A stretch of DNA of 64,000 nt, from contig JACJXZ010000004.1 of assembly GCA_020636375.1 (NCBI GenBank), positions 496,001-560,000 on the forward strand, read 5' to 3'. This DNA is from Lewinellaceae bacterium. GTDB lineage: Bacteria > Bacteroidota > Bacteroidia > Chitinophagales > Saprospiraceae. Below are positions 32,471 to 40,068 of the stretch, piece after piece; position 1 is the stretch's first letter; each line of letters starts with the position of its first letter. Position numbers and translations under genes: made by a program. Below the pieces are notes generated by a model. The model saw only the letters and a list, made by a program, of their open reading frames with translations. It was not told the origin of the DNA and searched no databases.

Positions 32471-33829
32471 TTAGGGGGCTATTACCACTCTCTTTTTCGC
32501 GACCAGCCGGCCGTCTGGCGCGTAAATCCCCAGGAGATAGGCACCCGCTTGCAAATGGCTTACATCAATTGTTTGGGAAAAAGCGCGGGCGTTTTTTCTA
32601 ACGGCTTCCCTGCCCTTCAAATCATACAGGCGAATGGTGGCCGGCAGGCTGATTCCCCGGGGCAATTCAATGGAAAACTGTCCTTTGTTTGGGTTGGGAT
32701 AAAGCGAAAGCTCCGGAACGGGCGCCGGCATTTCCGTTGCATTGACAAGAGTAGTATCGGTGTAGATTTCAATGGAGTTCAGGTGCAGGCTGTCCCAGTT
32801 GAACCCTCCGGAAATAAAGAGTTGGTTTCCCCACACCGCAGCGGAGGCGCCTACTCTGGGCGTTTCCATATATTCTACCTCCCATTCGGGGTTGTCATTG
32901 GAAGGGTCGTATATATGTAAGGCGTTGGTTGGATCCTCCACAGACAGATTGTCGTCGACCGTACTGCCTCCGGCGAAGCAGGCTTTGTTGCCCAGGGTTG
33001 CAGCTGCAATTAACATAGCCTCGACGGGAAAGGTGGCGGGGGAATCCCAGTTCATGCCGTTGAGGCCATAAATATCGACAACATCAGAGTCGTTGGAAAG
33101 CGGGTCAGTTCCTCCGGCAAACAGGATCTTGTCGCCGGCTGTCGTGGCGGAAAGGAAAAACCGGGGCTGCGACAGGTAAACCGTATCCCAGCTATCATCG
33201 GCTGCATTATAAATGTCGACCCGGCTGCTGGCTTCCGTATTATTTTTCACGCCGCCGGCAAAGAAGGCTTTATCCCCGGCTACCGTTGCTGCCATAGCCA
33301 TCCTGGCTTCGCTTAGCGCGTCATACTCCCAGCCTCCTCCACCCGAAGTATCGTAAATCTCCACCGTGCCGGAAGGAAAGTAGTTTGGGTAGCTGATCGT
33401 CCCTCCGCCGGCAAAGAACAGTTTGCCTCCTACGGCGGCGGCAGATAAAGCCGCCCTGGGTTCCAGGAGGTTCATCGTGCTCCATTCGCCGGTGGAAGCA
33501 TCGTATACATCGATCTGATCCGAAATCCCTCCGAACAGGTCGCCGCCGCCGGCAAAATATACTTTGCTGCCGAGGACGGCCGTGCCCATAAACGCCCGGG
33601 CTTCGCTAAGAGTGGTATCCGACCAGGTTCCCGCTTCGATATCGTAGATTTCCACAGAATTGATGGGCTGAAAACCGGAAACCAACCCGCCGGCAATGAT
33701 CAGTTTGCCTTCGACGATGGCCGAGCTGTGGTACCAGCGGCCGGTTTGCATGTTGATCTGGGTCCATTGGGCGGTGGCGATTCGGCATGTTCCCAGGCAT
33801 ACGAAAATGAGTAATAGTTTATTTTTCAT
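32471..33829 (-). CDS. Kelch-repeat surface protein with T9SS sorting domain
   Basis: The 452-residue protein has a signal peptide ending near ATAQ (residue 20), about six Kelch blades and a type IX sorting domain. Blades show the usual pairs such as SSAIVEGKLIIAGGL, GTAVLGSKVYFAGGGD, AAAVGGKLFFAGGG and ATVAGDKAFFAGGV, each followed by a V(D/E)IYD strand and a Trp. The C-terminal domain reads LSLYPNPNKGQFSIELP, IRLYDLKGREAV, IDVSHLQAGAYLLGIY and VAKKRVVIAP. It should be exported and attached at the cell surface, where Kelch propellers usually bind proteins or glycans. The 139-bp gap to the next gene downstream contains a heptamer array. Confidence 0.93.
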   Translation of the reverse strand: MKNKLLLIFVCLGTCRIATAQWTQINMQTGRWYHSSAIVEGKLIIAGGLVSGFQPINSVEIYDIEAGTWSDTTLSEARAFMGTAVLGSKVYFAGGGDLFGGISDQIDVYDASTGEWSTMNLLEPRAALSAAAVGGKLFFAGGGTISYPNYFPSGTVEIYDTSGGGGWEYDALSEARMAMAATVAGDKAFFAGGVKNNTEASSRVDIYNAADDSWDTVYLSQPRFFLSATTAGDKILFAGGTDPLSNDSDVVDIYGLNGMNWDSPATFPVEAMLIAAATLGNKACFAGGSTVDDNLSVEDPTNALHIYDPSNDNPEWEVEYMETPRVGASAAVWGNQLFISGGFNWDSLHLNSIEIYTDTTLVNATEMPAPVPELSLYPNPNKGQFSIELPRGISLPATIRLYDLKGREAVRKNARAFSQTIDVSHLQAGAYLLGIYAPDGRLVAKKRVVIAP

Positions 33830-34363
33830 ATTGTTGTATTTTATAATTGAAGTATACTATACTTGTCCGGAAGAGCCAGGGTGCCATTTATGTTGCACCC
33901 TGGCTGTCTAATTGGTTTTTTGGATGTCCTGCCTATAAGCCCCCCTCCAAACATGCTCTCAATCCCCCTCCCGCCTTTGCGGCGCTACGGCGGGCGGAGA
34001 AAGGGGGGGAGTGGCAGATACAGGGCTGCGGAATGCAGCGCAGCGTTTGCAAATCCTGTTCTCCATCCCCGCAAGGCTCCTCATCCTGTAAATCTTGTAA
34101 ATCCTGTCTTCTCAGCCCCCCTCGATCCCCCCGAGGGCAGAGGTGATCGGTTCTGGATAGAAAAGCTTCGGAGAAGCCAAATGTTGTTTGGAAAACCACT
34201 AAAAATACTTGGCTACATTTCGCTACTCCGTAGCTATTCTTAACGCTCGGCACCAATTACTACCAACATTAAGCTCCTCCGGAGCCATGCTGAATCTGCC
34301 CCGAGGGGGGAAGCCGCTAAAACAGTGCTGCGGGATGCCCCCCAATCCTGCCCATCCTGTCTG
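33830..34363. other. 534-bp non-coding stretch with repeat fragments
   Basis: No credible gene was found. The stretch holds the 9-mer array at 34078-34110, and CCCCGAGGG-type segments (34117-34142 and 34296-34312) like the GC-rich insertion in the kinase gene at 44230-44293. A further CCTGCCCATCCTGTCTG fragment abuts the stop codon of the crystallin-like gene. It looks like an accumulation site for dispersed repeats. Confidence 0.6.
34078..34110. repeat. CCTGTAAAT 9-mer repeat, second location
   Basis: ATCCTGTAAAT, CTTGTAAAT and CCTGTCTTC follow one another, the same motif order as CCTGTTAAT, CTTGTTAAT, CCTGTCTAC at 5251-5277. It marks a dispersed repeat family. Confidence 0.7.
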
Positions 34364-34708
34364 TTACTGGCGCACGCCCCGGTAATACACTTTCACCGAC
34401 GACACCGCGTCGTTCCAGCCGTAGTCCCTGAACTTATACACGATGTCAGAACCGGTCACTGTAAAGGTAGCGCCCCGGTATGCCGTATGCTCGAAGAAGA
34501 CGAGCTTCCAGCCTTCGGGCACCGAGCAGGAAGAGACGTTGTCGCCCCACCCGTAATCGTGCAAATTGGAGATGCTGTAGGTGATAGTGGCGGACTTGCC
34601 CCGGCATCCGTCGTGTTCGAAGATTTGGGGGGCGTTGAGGGCAGGTGCAGCGCTAGTTAGTATTATAGTGAAAATGAAGGCGACGAAAAAAATGATGAGC
34701 CGTTTCAT
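34364..34708 (-). CDS. Small exported beta/gamma-crystallin-like protein
   Basis: The 114-residue protein has a signal peptide (about residues 1-25) and two Greek-key motifs forming one beta/gamma-crystallin domain. Motif one reads IFEHDGCRGKSATIT then LHDYGWGDNVSSCSV; motif two reads VFFEHTAYRGATFTVTG then FRDYGWNDAVSSVKV. NDAVSS fits the calcium-site pattern (N/D)(N/D)xx(S/T)S exactly and GDNVSS fits in all but the first position, so calcium binding is likely. Bacterial members are calcium-responsive secreted or surface proteins. It lies within the run of exported proteins, next to an EGF-like lipoprotein. Confidence 0.88.
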   Translation of the reverse strand: MKRLIIFFVAFIFTIILTSAAPALNAPQIFEHDGCRGKSATITYSISNLHDYGWGDNVSSCSVPEGWKLVFFEHTAYRGATFTVTGSDIVYKFRDYGWNDAVSSVKVYYRGVRQ

Positions 34709-34772
34709 GTGATGGGGGTTTTTTGATTGAGAAAATAAGTGCCTCAGGTCAGCTTTGTCTCGCTTCCTGGAA

Positions 34773-35207
34773 TCATTTCGAGCAATTATATGATTTGGTT
34801 GAGCATTGAGGCAATATTGGATGTGACGTAGAACAAGCTTTGGTAGATGTGTTCGTGAAATAAAAACTTATTGTGTGCTGCCCGGCAGCGACGATTTCGC
34901 ATTCGGTTTGTCCTGGAGCTAATGTCATAATCAATACGCCATCCAGTACTATGTCGTAGGTTTTGTTCGTCGTCGAACTATTCGTCAGGCAGAGTCCTGC
35001 GGTATTGTTGACTTCGCAATCTGGCCGGGCGGGAGCAATCTCACAATGTTCGCCGGAAAACCCGTTGGTGCAGATGCAGCTGCCGTCTATGCAGCTTCCG
35101 CCGTTCAGGCAGGCTTGGTTCTCGCATTCGTCGACCTGGCAGGCTGGCGAGGTCAGGAGGAAAATAGAAAGTAAAGCAAAAATGAATTTTAGGTTGCTTG
35201 TTTTCAT
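34773..35207 (-). CDS. Lipoprotein with an EGF-like domain
   Basis: The 144-residue protein has lipobox TSPAC (lipid C23) and directly after it an EGF-like module with six cysteines, C28, C33, C39, C44, C46 and C55, in the spacing C-x4-C-x5-C-x4-C-x-C-x8-C and with the typical NGGSC and GFSGEHC segments. The remaining 85 residues form a beta-rich domain with further cysteines (LCLTNSSTTNKTYDIVLDG, APGQTECEIVAAGQHTISF) of unknown type. The disulphide-rich module facing outward suggests calcium or protein binding at the surface. EGF-like modules are uncommon in bacteria. The neighbouring crystallin-like gene is on the same strand, 64 bp away. Confidence 0.88.
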   Translation of the reverse strand: MKTSNLKFIFALLSIFLLTSPACQVDECENQACLNGGSCIDGSCICTNGFSGEHCEIAPARPDCEVNNTAGLCLTNSSTTNKTYDIVLDGVLIMTLAPGQTECEIVAAGQHTISFYFTNTSTKACSTSHPILPQCSTKSYNCSK

Positions 35208-35330
35208 TGTTCAAGATTTTAGTTAATTGAAATTGGAAAAGTCGTTATACTCATGCGCCAGCAGTTGATTGGCGTTAGTGATTTGTCGTCGAGGTGTAAT
35301 TACCCTTGCTCATTTCTGGTTTGTAAAGCG

Positions 35331-36524
35331 CTAAAAATCTCCGGCTGAATCCGTTTTGGAAATAAAGATTTCACCATCCGCATCCAGGTCGTAGGTAGCG
35401 GTACCCGTAAAAGCTAATCCGCCGTCAGATGTTTCAACTAATGAAATCGGGACTTCATAAAAATCATTGTCCATGTCGTAATATTTATCCCAGGCTATCG
35501 CCCCGGTATCATCGATTTTCAATACATACCCATGGAGGTATGCCGGCTCCTGTTCATGGTTAAAGGCAAAGGTTGCCAAAACAAAGTCCCCTTTCCTGGT
35601 TTTTATCATGACTAAATTGGCGCCGATTTTTTCACTTCCGCTTTTTGAGTAGGTTCTTTCCCATTCTACCTCCCCATTCACGTCAACTTTGTTTACGCCT
35701 ATTTCGAGCCCTCCTCCTCCGGGGGCAACTTTTATGCCTGATATGATGTAGCCGTTATCGTTGGCTTGGGCGATGTTCCCGGCAAGAGACAATTTTTTCT
35801 TCCAGATCGTGCTTCCGTCTTTAGCGGTTTTGATTAGCTTGCTGTATCCGCCCCCGAATCCGGTGAGTATCACGAGGTCGCCGTTTTGGTCTTCAATAAT
35901 ATCGACGCCTTTCTCGCCATCCTCGGTTAAGACTTCTTCAAATATTGTATTGCCGGATTTGTCCAGGATAAGCAGGTATGCGCCAAGGGGCATCAGGTCG
36001 ATATTCGTATTTCTCCCCCAGCCGACAAATACGCGATTTCCTGAACTATGGATTATGCCCGCTTTTAGCATGGTCGCCTCATTTCGGTAATTAATGGTTT
36101 TCGAGCTAAGTGTGTTGCCTTCGGAATCTACAGTCAAAATATATCCCGACAACCCTGCTGAGGTGTTTGCAGAACCGTAGATAAAATATCTATTCTCTTC
36201 GAAAGGCAGTATTTTTGAATATTCGGCAGCATCTTCAAACTGAGGGTACTCCTGGTAAACCCTTTGCGCGCCTGTATGGTCTACTCGGGTAAAAAAGGGT
36301 ACCTGTCGGCCGATTGCATTACTGTGCCCAACGATTAAATAATGCGTTCCGCATTTCTGTAGAATGGAATGGCCTGTTTTCCCCGGCCCTCCAATTTTAG
36401 TGGAAAAGGTTTCATAAACAAAACTGCATTCTGATGGGTCTCCAAAATTATTTGGAATATCATCTTTTTTACATCCGAAAATGGAGAAAACGGCAAAGGT
36501 TAAAATTAATAGCAATTTTTTCAT
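35331..36524 (-). CDS. Lipoprotein with delta-60-like beta-propeller
   Basis: The 397-residue protein has a lipoprotein signal (lipobox SIFGC, C18). The rest consists of six or so repeats with a pattern like GYILTVDSEGNTLSSKTI, YLLILDKSGNTIFEEVL, KLIKTAKDGSTIWKKKL and YVLKIDDTGAIAWDKYY, i.e. a strand, a D-x-x-G turn and an aromatic residue. This is the delta-60/PQQ-like type of propeller seen in many Bacteroidota surface proteins. No enzyme motif is present and there is no T9SS domain. A sampled line of the gene has about 45% GC against about 58% in core genes of the window, so its composition differs from its neighbours. Confidence 0.8.
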   Translation of the reverse strand: MKKLLLILTFAVFSIFGCKKDDIPNNFGDPSECSFVYETFSTKIGGPGKTGHSILQKCGTHYLIVGHSNAIGRQVPFFTRVDHTGAQRVYQEYPQFEDAAEYSKILPFEENRYFIYGSANTSAGLSGYILTVDSEGNTLSSKTINYRNEATMLKAGIIHSSGNRVFVGWGRNTNIDLMPLGAYLLILDKSGNTIFEEVLTEDGEKGVDIIEDQNGDLVILTGFGGGYSKLIKTAKDGSTIWKKKLSLAGNIAQANDNGYIISGIKVAPGGGGLEIGVNKVDVNGEVEWERTYSKSGSEKIGANLVMIKTRKGDFVLATFAFNHEQEPAYLHGYVLKIDDTGAIAWDKYYDMDNDFYEVPISLVETSDGGLAFTGTATYDLDADGEIFISKTDSAGDF

Positions 36525-36553
36525 AGCTTATGTTTTAAATGAGTTAATGAGGT

Positions 36554-37954
36554 TCACTGAAGATTGACAAGAACCAAAACCATCCCCTCCCCCCCGTCAT
36601 TCCCCGTCATGGCTTTGCCCACCACTGCCCCGTTGGCTTTGGAATAGTCTCTTGCGGACATAGCGAACCCAGGCTTAGGAGAAGTGGTCAGCATATCGCC
36701 CACTTCCACCTTGCCGGTTACTTTGACATATACCCGGCCCAGCATGGTCAGGGGGTAGTCGCCATCCAATACGTCTTCCTGGGATAAGGATATGCCGGGG
36801 TTGATCCCGTTGGCACCGCTGATCACGCCGGCTGCTTTTTTGTCGTAGGCCTCTGTTGTCCTTCGGATATTTCCGGGGTTGTTCTCGTCAATGACGACTA
36901 CGTCGCCGGGTTCTAAATTTTCGAGGGAGTTCAGGTCTTCCTTTATGTCGCAGCCGCCAGTTATTTCAAGGCACCTTGTTTTTGTTGTGCCTCTGACATC
37001 TAATTTTTCGCCAGGATTGGGTGTCCCAATGCCAACATTCCCATTGTCTTTCACTACAAAGCTGCCTCCATGCACCCGTAAATCTCCTCCGTCGTTTTGT
37101 AAGTTGAGTTGCCCGATTCCGCCATCATGCCTGGCCATTATTTCGTTTCGGTCAATGACCAGGTTGTCTCCATTTATATCGCCAAGCAGCAGGCCGCCCC
37201 CGCCAGCTAAAGTTGCGTCAGGCTCATTGATGTGTAGTTTTGCCAGGGGGTTAATATTTCCAATGCCCACATTGCCGCCGGATTTGATATATATCCCCGT
37301 GCTTGTAGTTTCATTCAGGCTATTCCCGCTGGAAGTCACCAGGCTCAGGTTTTGTTCGGCATTGATTACGGCCAACTGCACTAAATTGTCCGATCCTCCG
37401 TATTCATTTATGAGAAAGGTGTTTTCCCCGGGGCGCCAGAACCTTGCCATTGTCGTTTTTCCCGTTTCTCCGGGAGCTTCGACATCCAGAAGAAAATTCG
37501 GCGTGTTTGTTCCGACGCCGATTTTCCCTTCGTCGTATGAAATGTCCGTGCCGTTTTTTACCCAATAGCTATCCCCCGAATTTTGAGCATACAACGCAAC
37601 CGGCACCGCCACAATGTCAGCCGCCGGCCCCATCGGTTCGCCGTTCAGGTAAACCTCCAGTTGGAATTGCCCCGCGCTCCAGTCTATGTCGGAAAAGATG
37701 CCTCCGGAACACTGCATTCCCAATCCGATCTTTAAGTTGACGATGCCCCACTGGCCTGTGGGCTGATTTTTGTGCTCTTCGCAATAGATGGAAACGCCGT
37801 TTTGCAGGATGTCAATCTTGATGTCAACAGTGCCATTTTGGATGGGGCCGTTTGCATCTCTGACCACGGCCTGGTAATTGAATGCCTGTGGGATTTGGCT
37901 CGATAGAAGGAGAGGCAAAAGCCCCAGGGCGATAAGGGTGAATGGCTTTTTCAT
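36554..37954 (-). CDS. Exported tail-fibre-like protein, paralogue 2
   Basis: The 466-residue protein has the same plan as 30130-31503. A signal peptide is followed by the domain QAFNYQAVVRDANGPI ending AVPVALYAQNSGDSYW. Then come IGVGT- and VGIGN-type fibre repeats (KIGVGTNTPNFLLDVEAPGE, VGIGNINPLAKLHI, VGIGTPNPGEKLDVRGTT), and the C-terminal domain GDVVVIDENNPGNIRRT, AAGVISGANGINPGISL, TMLGRVYVKVTG, GDMLTTSPKPGFAM, AVVGKAMTGNDGGEG. One extra Cys-containing segment (GMQCSGGIF) distinguishes it from the paralogue. A secreted or surface fibre is inferred. It lies 29 bp upstream of the delta-60-like lipoprotein and is likely co-transcribed with it. Confidence 0.8.
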   Translation of the reverse strand: MKKPFTLIALGLLPLLLSSQIPQAFNYQAVVRDANGPIQNGTVDIKIDILQNGVSIYCEEHKNQPTGQWGIVNLKIGLGMQCSGGIFSDIDWSAGQFQLEVYLNGEPMGPAADIVAVPVALYAQNSGDSYWVKNGTDISYDEGKIGVGTNTPNFLLDVEAPGETGKTTMARFWRPGENTFLINEYGGSDNLVQLAVINAEQNLSLVTSSGNSLNETTSTGIYIKSGGNVGIGNINPLAKLHINEPDATLAGGGGLLLGDINGDNLVIDRNEIMARHDGGIGQLNLQNDGGDLRVHGGSFVVKDNGNVGIGTPNPGEKLDVRGTTKTRCLEITGGCDIKEDLNSLENLEPGDVVVIDENNPGNIRRTTEAYDKKAAGVISGANGINPGISLSQEDVLDGDYPLTMLGRVYVKVTGKVEVGDMLTTSPKPGFAMSARDYSKANGAVVGKAMTGNDGGEGMVLVLVNLQ

Positions 37955-38050
37955 GTGATATGAGGTTTAAAGGTTTTGAAAGATGGTTTCTTTAGCTCTG
38001 TTTTTGACAATCTGATCCTGCTGGGTTTCCAGTGTGATCCCGCTTGGCTG

Positions 38051-38218
38051 AACCCGGCAGCGTCCGCCTACCCGCCAAACTGTCGGCACGGCAGGTATGG
38101 CAGGCAGGTTTGTCGAAGACGGTTTTCGCCGGCGGCATTACGGCAGCCACGCTGTTGCGTCTTGGATAAACGCTGCCGGGTTAATCATGCCGGAAACTGA
38201 GTGGAAACCCGGCAGGTT
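38051..38218. repeat. Dispersed GC-rich palindromic repeat, copy B
   Basis: AACCCGGCAGCG (38051-38062) and its exact complement CGCTGCCGGGTT (38171-38182) bound a 132-bp element, followed by GAAACCCGGCAGGTT (38204-38218). The interior GGCAGGTATGGCAGGCAGGT and the TTTGTCGAAGACG that follows match copy A at 6176-6273. It fills the 287-bp gap 37955-38241. Confidence 0.78.
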
Positions 38219-38241
38219 GAAGCGCCTCCGGCAAACGCCGC

Positions 38242-39855
38242 TCAACGCCGCACCATCAACTTGCCTGCGTCAATCTTTTTCCCGATTTGCACCTCCAGAA
38301 AGTAGAGGCCGTCCGGCAGTTGCGAAGTGTCCAGGGCCACCTCTGAGGTTCCTTGTTCTATTTCCCGCCTCAGCATCAACCGGCCCTGCGCGTTAAATAG
38401 CTGTAAGCTGCCGTTTTGCGGAAGGGGAAGTTCCCACCGAACCAACGCCTGGCCGCCTGCCGGGTTCGGAAAAAGGCGGAGGCTCGAATGGGAATGGGCT
38501 TCATAGGTGTTCACCGGGGGGCATAGCATGAGCGACTCCAGGGACCTTTCGGTCACAGTAAAATCGTGGGAGGCAGGCTCTGACCAGTTGCTCAACGCGC
38601 CGATGTTATTGACGGTTATCTGGCTGGTCCGGTCTTCTGATTCCAGCGAAATGTCGGAGGTGAAACATTGGAGGAAGCCCTGGCCGTTTTCGTTTACCCT
38701 TACGACAAAGGCATCCGTGTTTCCGTCCTGGGTGAAGGAACTGGACAAGCCGGCCAATAGGTATCTCTGGCTGTTTTCCGCCGCAAAACGATCAATGCTA
38801 TAGAAGGACTCATTGCCGTCTTCGCCGTAGGCATGGGCCCATAGCAGGTTGCCCGCCGGGTCTATTTTGAAAAGCAGGGCGTTGGAACCATCCTGTCCGA
38901 AAGAATTCGTAGAGCCTCCGGCCAGCAGGTTGCCGTCATTACCCTGGATAATGAAATTGCAGGACTCGCTTTTCGGCCCGCCATATTTCCGGGCCCAAAT
39001 GACGCCTCCTGTGGCGTTGACCTTGATGAGCAGAATGTCCAGGTCATCTCCGTTTACCAGGTTGTCTACGATAATGGCTTCGCCATTTTCAAGTACTTCG
39101 ATAAATTTATCGCCCCGGCTGATATTCCCGTCGTCGTAAACTTTAGACCAGAGTAAATTTCCTGAAAAATCTAGCTTGGCTAAAGAGACATCCTGTCCGG
39201 ACCCATCCAAGGCGTTAGAAGAGCCCACGATCAATAAGCCGTCTGTTGTCTCTTTGATTTTTTCGAAGACTTCTATGGAGGGTCCTTCGTCAAAAGCCTT
39301 TGCCCATAGAATCCCTCCGAGCGTATCCAGCATAGCTACCGTGCCGATCCGGTTGCCCCCTGGTATGCCGGTTACGCCGCAGGCGACGATTCGTTTATCG
39401 GAGGTCAAAATGGCTCCATGCAATTGGTCATCGTGGTCCGGGTTGCCCAGGAATTTTTCCATGGTGATATGGCCGGCGGTTCCCATCTTGAGGATAACCC
39501 AATCATCGGTTGTAGCGCCGGTGTTATTTTTCACAGTAGCGCCAGTTATTATAAAGGAATGTTCGCTAAGGGGTACAATGGAATTTATTCCGTCGCGCGT
39601 ATCCGTGCCTATGGTCCAGCTGTTTGATAAGGAACCATCTGTGTTAAGGATACTGACCAGCATGTCTCTGCCCTGAGGAGCGTCAAAGCCATGAGTACGT
39701 CCCCCGGTAATGGCTCTTCCAGTACTCGTTACTTTGATTGAACTCAGGTTGTCTTCCTCAGTTCCTCCAAAAGTCATGGCAAAAGGCGGATGTTGCCCCT
39801 GTGCCAAAGCGGCAAAGAGGAAGGTGATGGTGATTGAAAGTATTAGCTTTTTCAT
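38242..39855 (-). CDS. T9SS-sorted delta-60-like propeller protein
   Basis: The 537-residue protein has a signal peptide (cleavage near LAQG) and about seven repeats such as FGGTEEDNLSSIKVTSTGRA, VSLAKLDFSGNLLWSKVYD, ILLIKVNATGGVIWARKYGG and LLFKIDPAGNLLWAHAYGED, forming a propeller of the delta-60/SBBP type. It ends in a type IX sorting domain: LRLFPNPAGGQALVRWELP, LQLFNAQGRLMLR, LDTSQLPDGLYFLEVQIG and GKLMVRR. It is expected on the cell surface. It resembles the lipoprotein at 35331-36524 in its repeats but uses a different anchoring route. It is the first gene downstream of the two large regulators. Confidence 0.9.
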   Translation of the reverse strand: MKKLILSITITFLFAALAQGQHPPFAMTFGGTEEDNLSSIKVTSTGRAITGGRTHGFDAPQGRDMLVSILNTDGSLSNSWTIGTDTRDGINSIVPLSEHSFIITGATVKNNTGATTDDWVILKMGTAGHITMEKFLGNPDHDDQLHGAILTSDKRIVACGVTGIPGGNRIGTVAMLDTLGGILWAKAFDEGPSIEVFEKIKETTDGLLIVGSSNALDGSGQDVSLAKLDFSGNLLWSKVYDDGNISRGDKFIEVLENGEAIIVDNLVNGDDLDILLIKVNATGGVIWARKYGGPKSESCNFIIQGNDGNLLAGGSTNSFGQDGSNALLFKIDPAGNLLWAHAYGEDGNESFYSIDRFAAENSQRYLLAGLSSSFTQDGNTDAFVVRVNENGQGFLQCFTSDISLESEDRTSQITVNNIGALSNWSEPASHDFTVTERSLESLMLCPPVNTYEAHSHSSLRLFPNPAGGQALVRWELPLPQNGSLQLFNAQGRLMLRREIEQGTSEVALDTSQLPDGLYFLEVQIGKKIDAGKLMVRR

Positions 39856-40068
39856 TGTGATAAGAGTTATTCATTATTGCGATTCGGCTTTTTAGCCGGC
39901 AGGCAGAATTTGTCAATTCCTCCCTGTGCATCAAAACTGCTCCGAAATCCTCAAACACCCCTGCTCCATCCCGCCAACCTCTTGACCGGCCCGACAATTT
40001 CCCTTGATTATTCCTGCCAAAACCTGACTAATCTTGCCAGTTGGTTTGCGTAAACAGCTGTTCAATAG

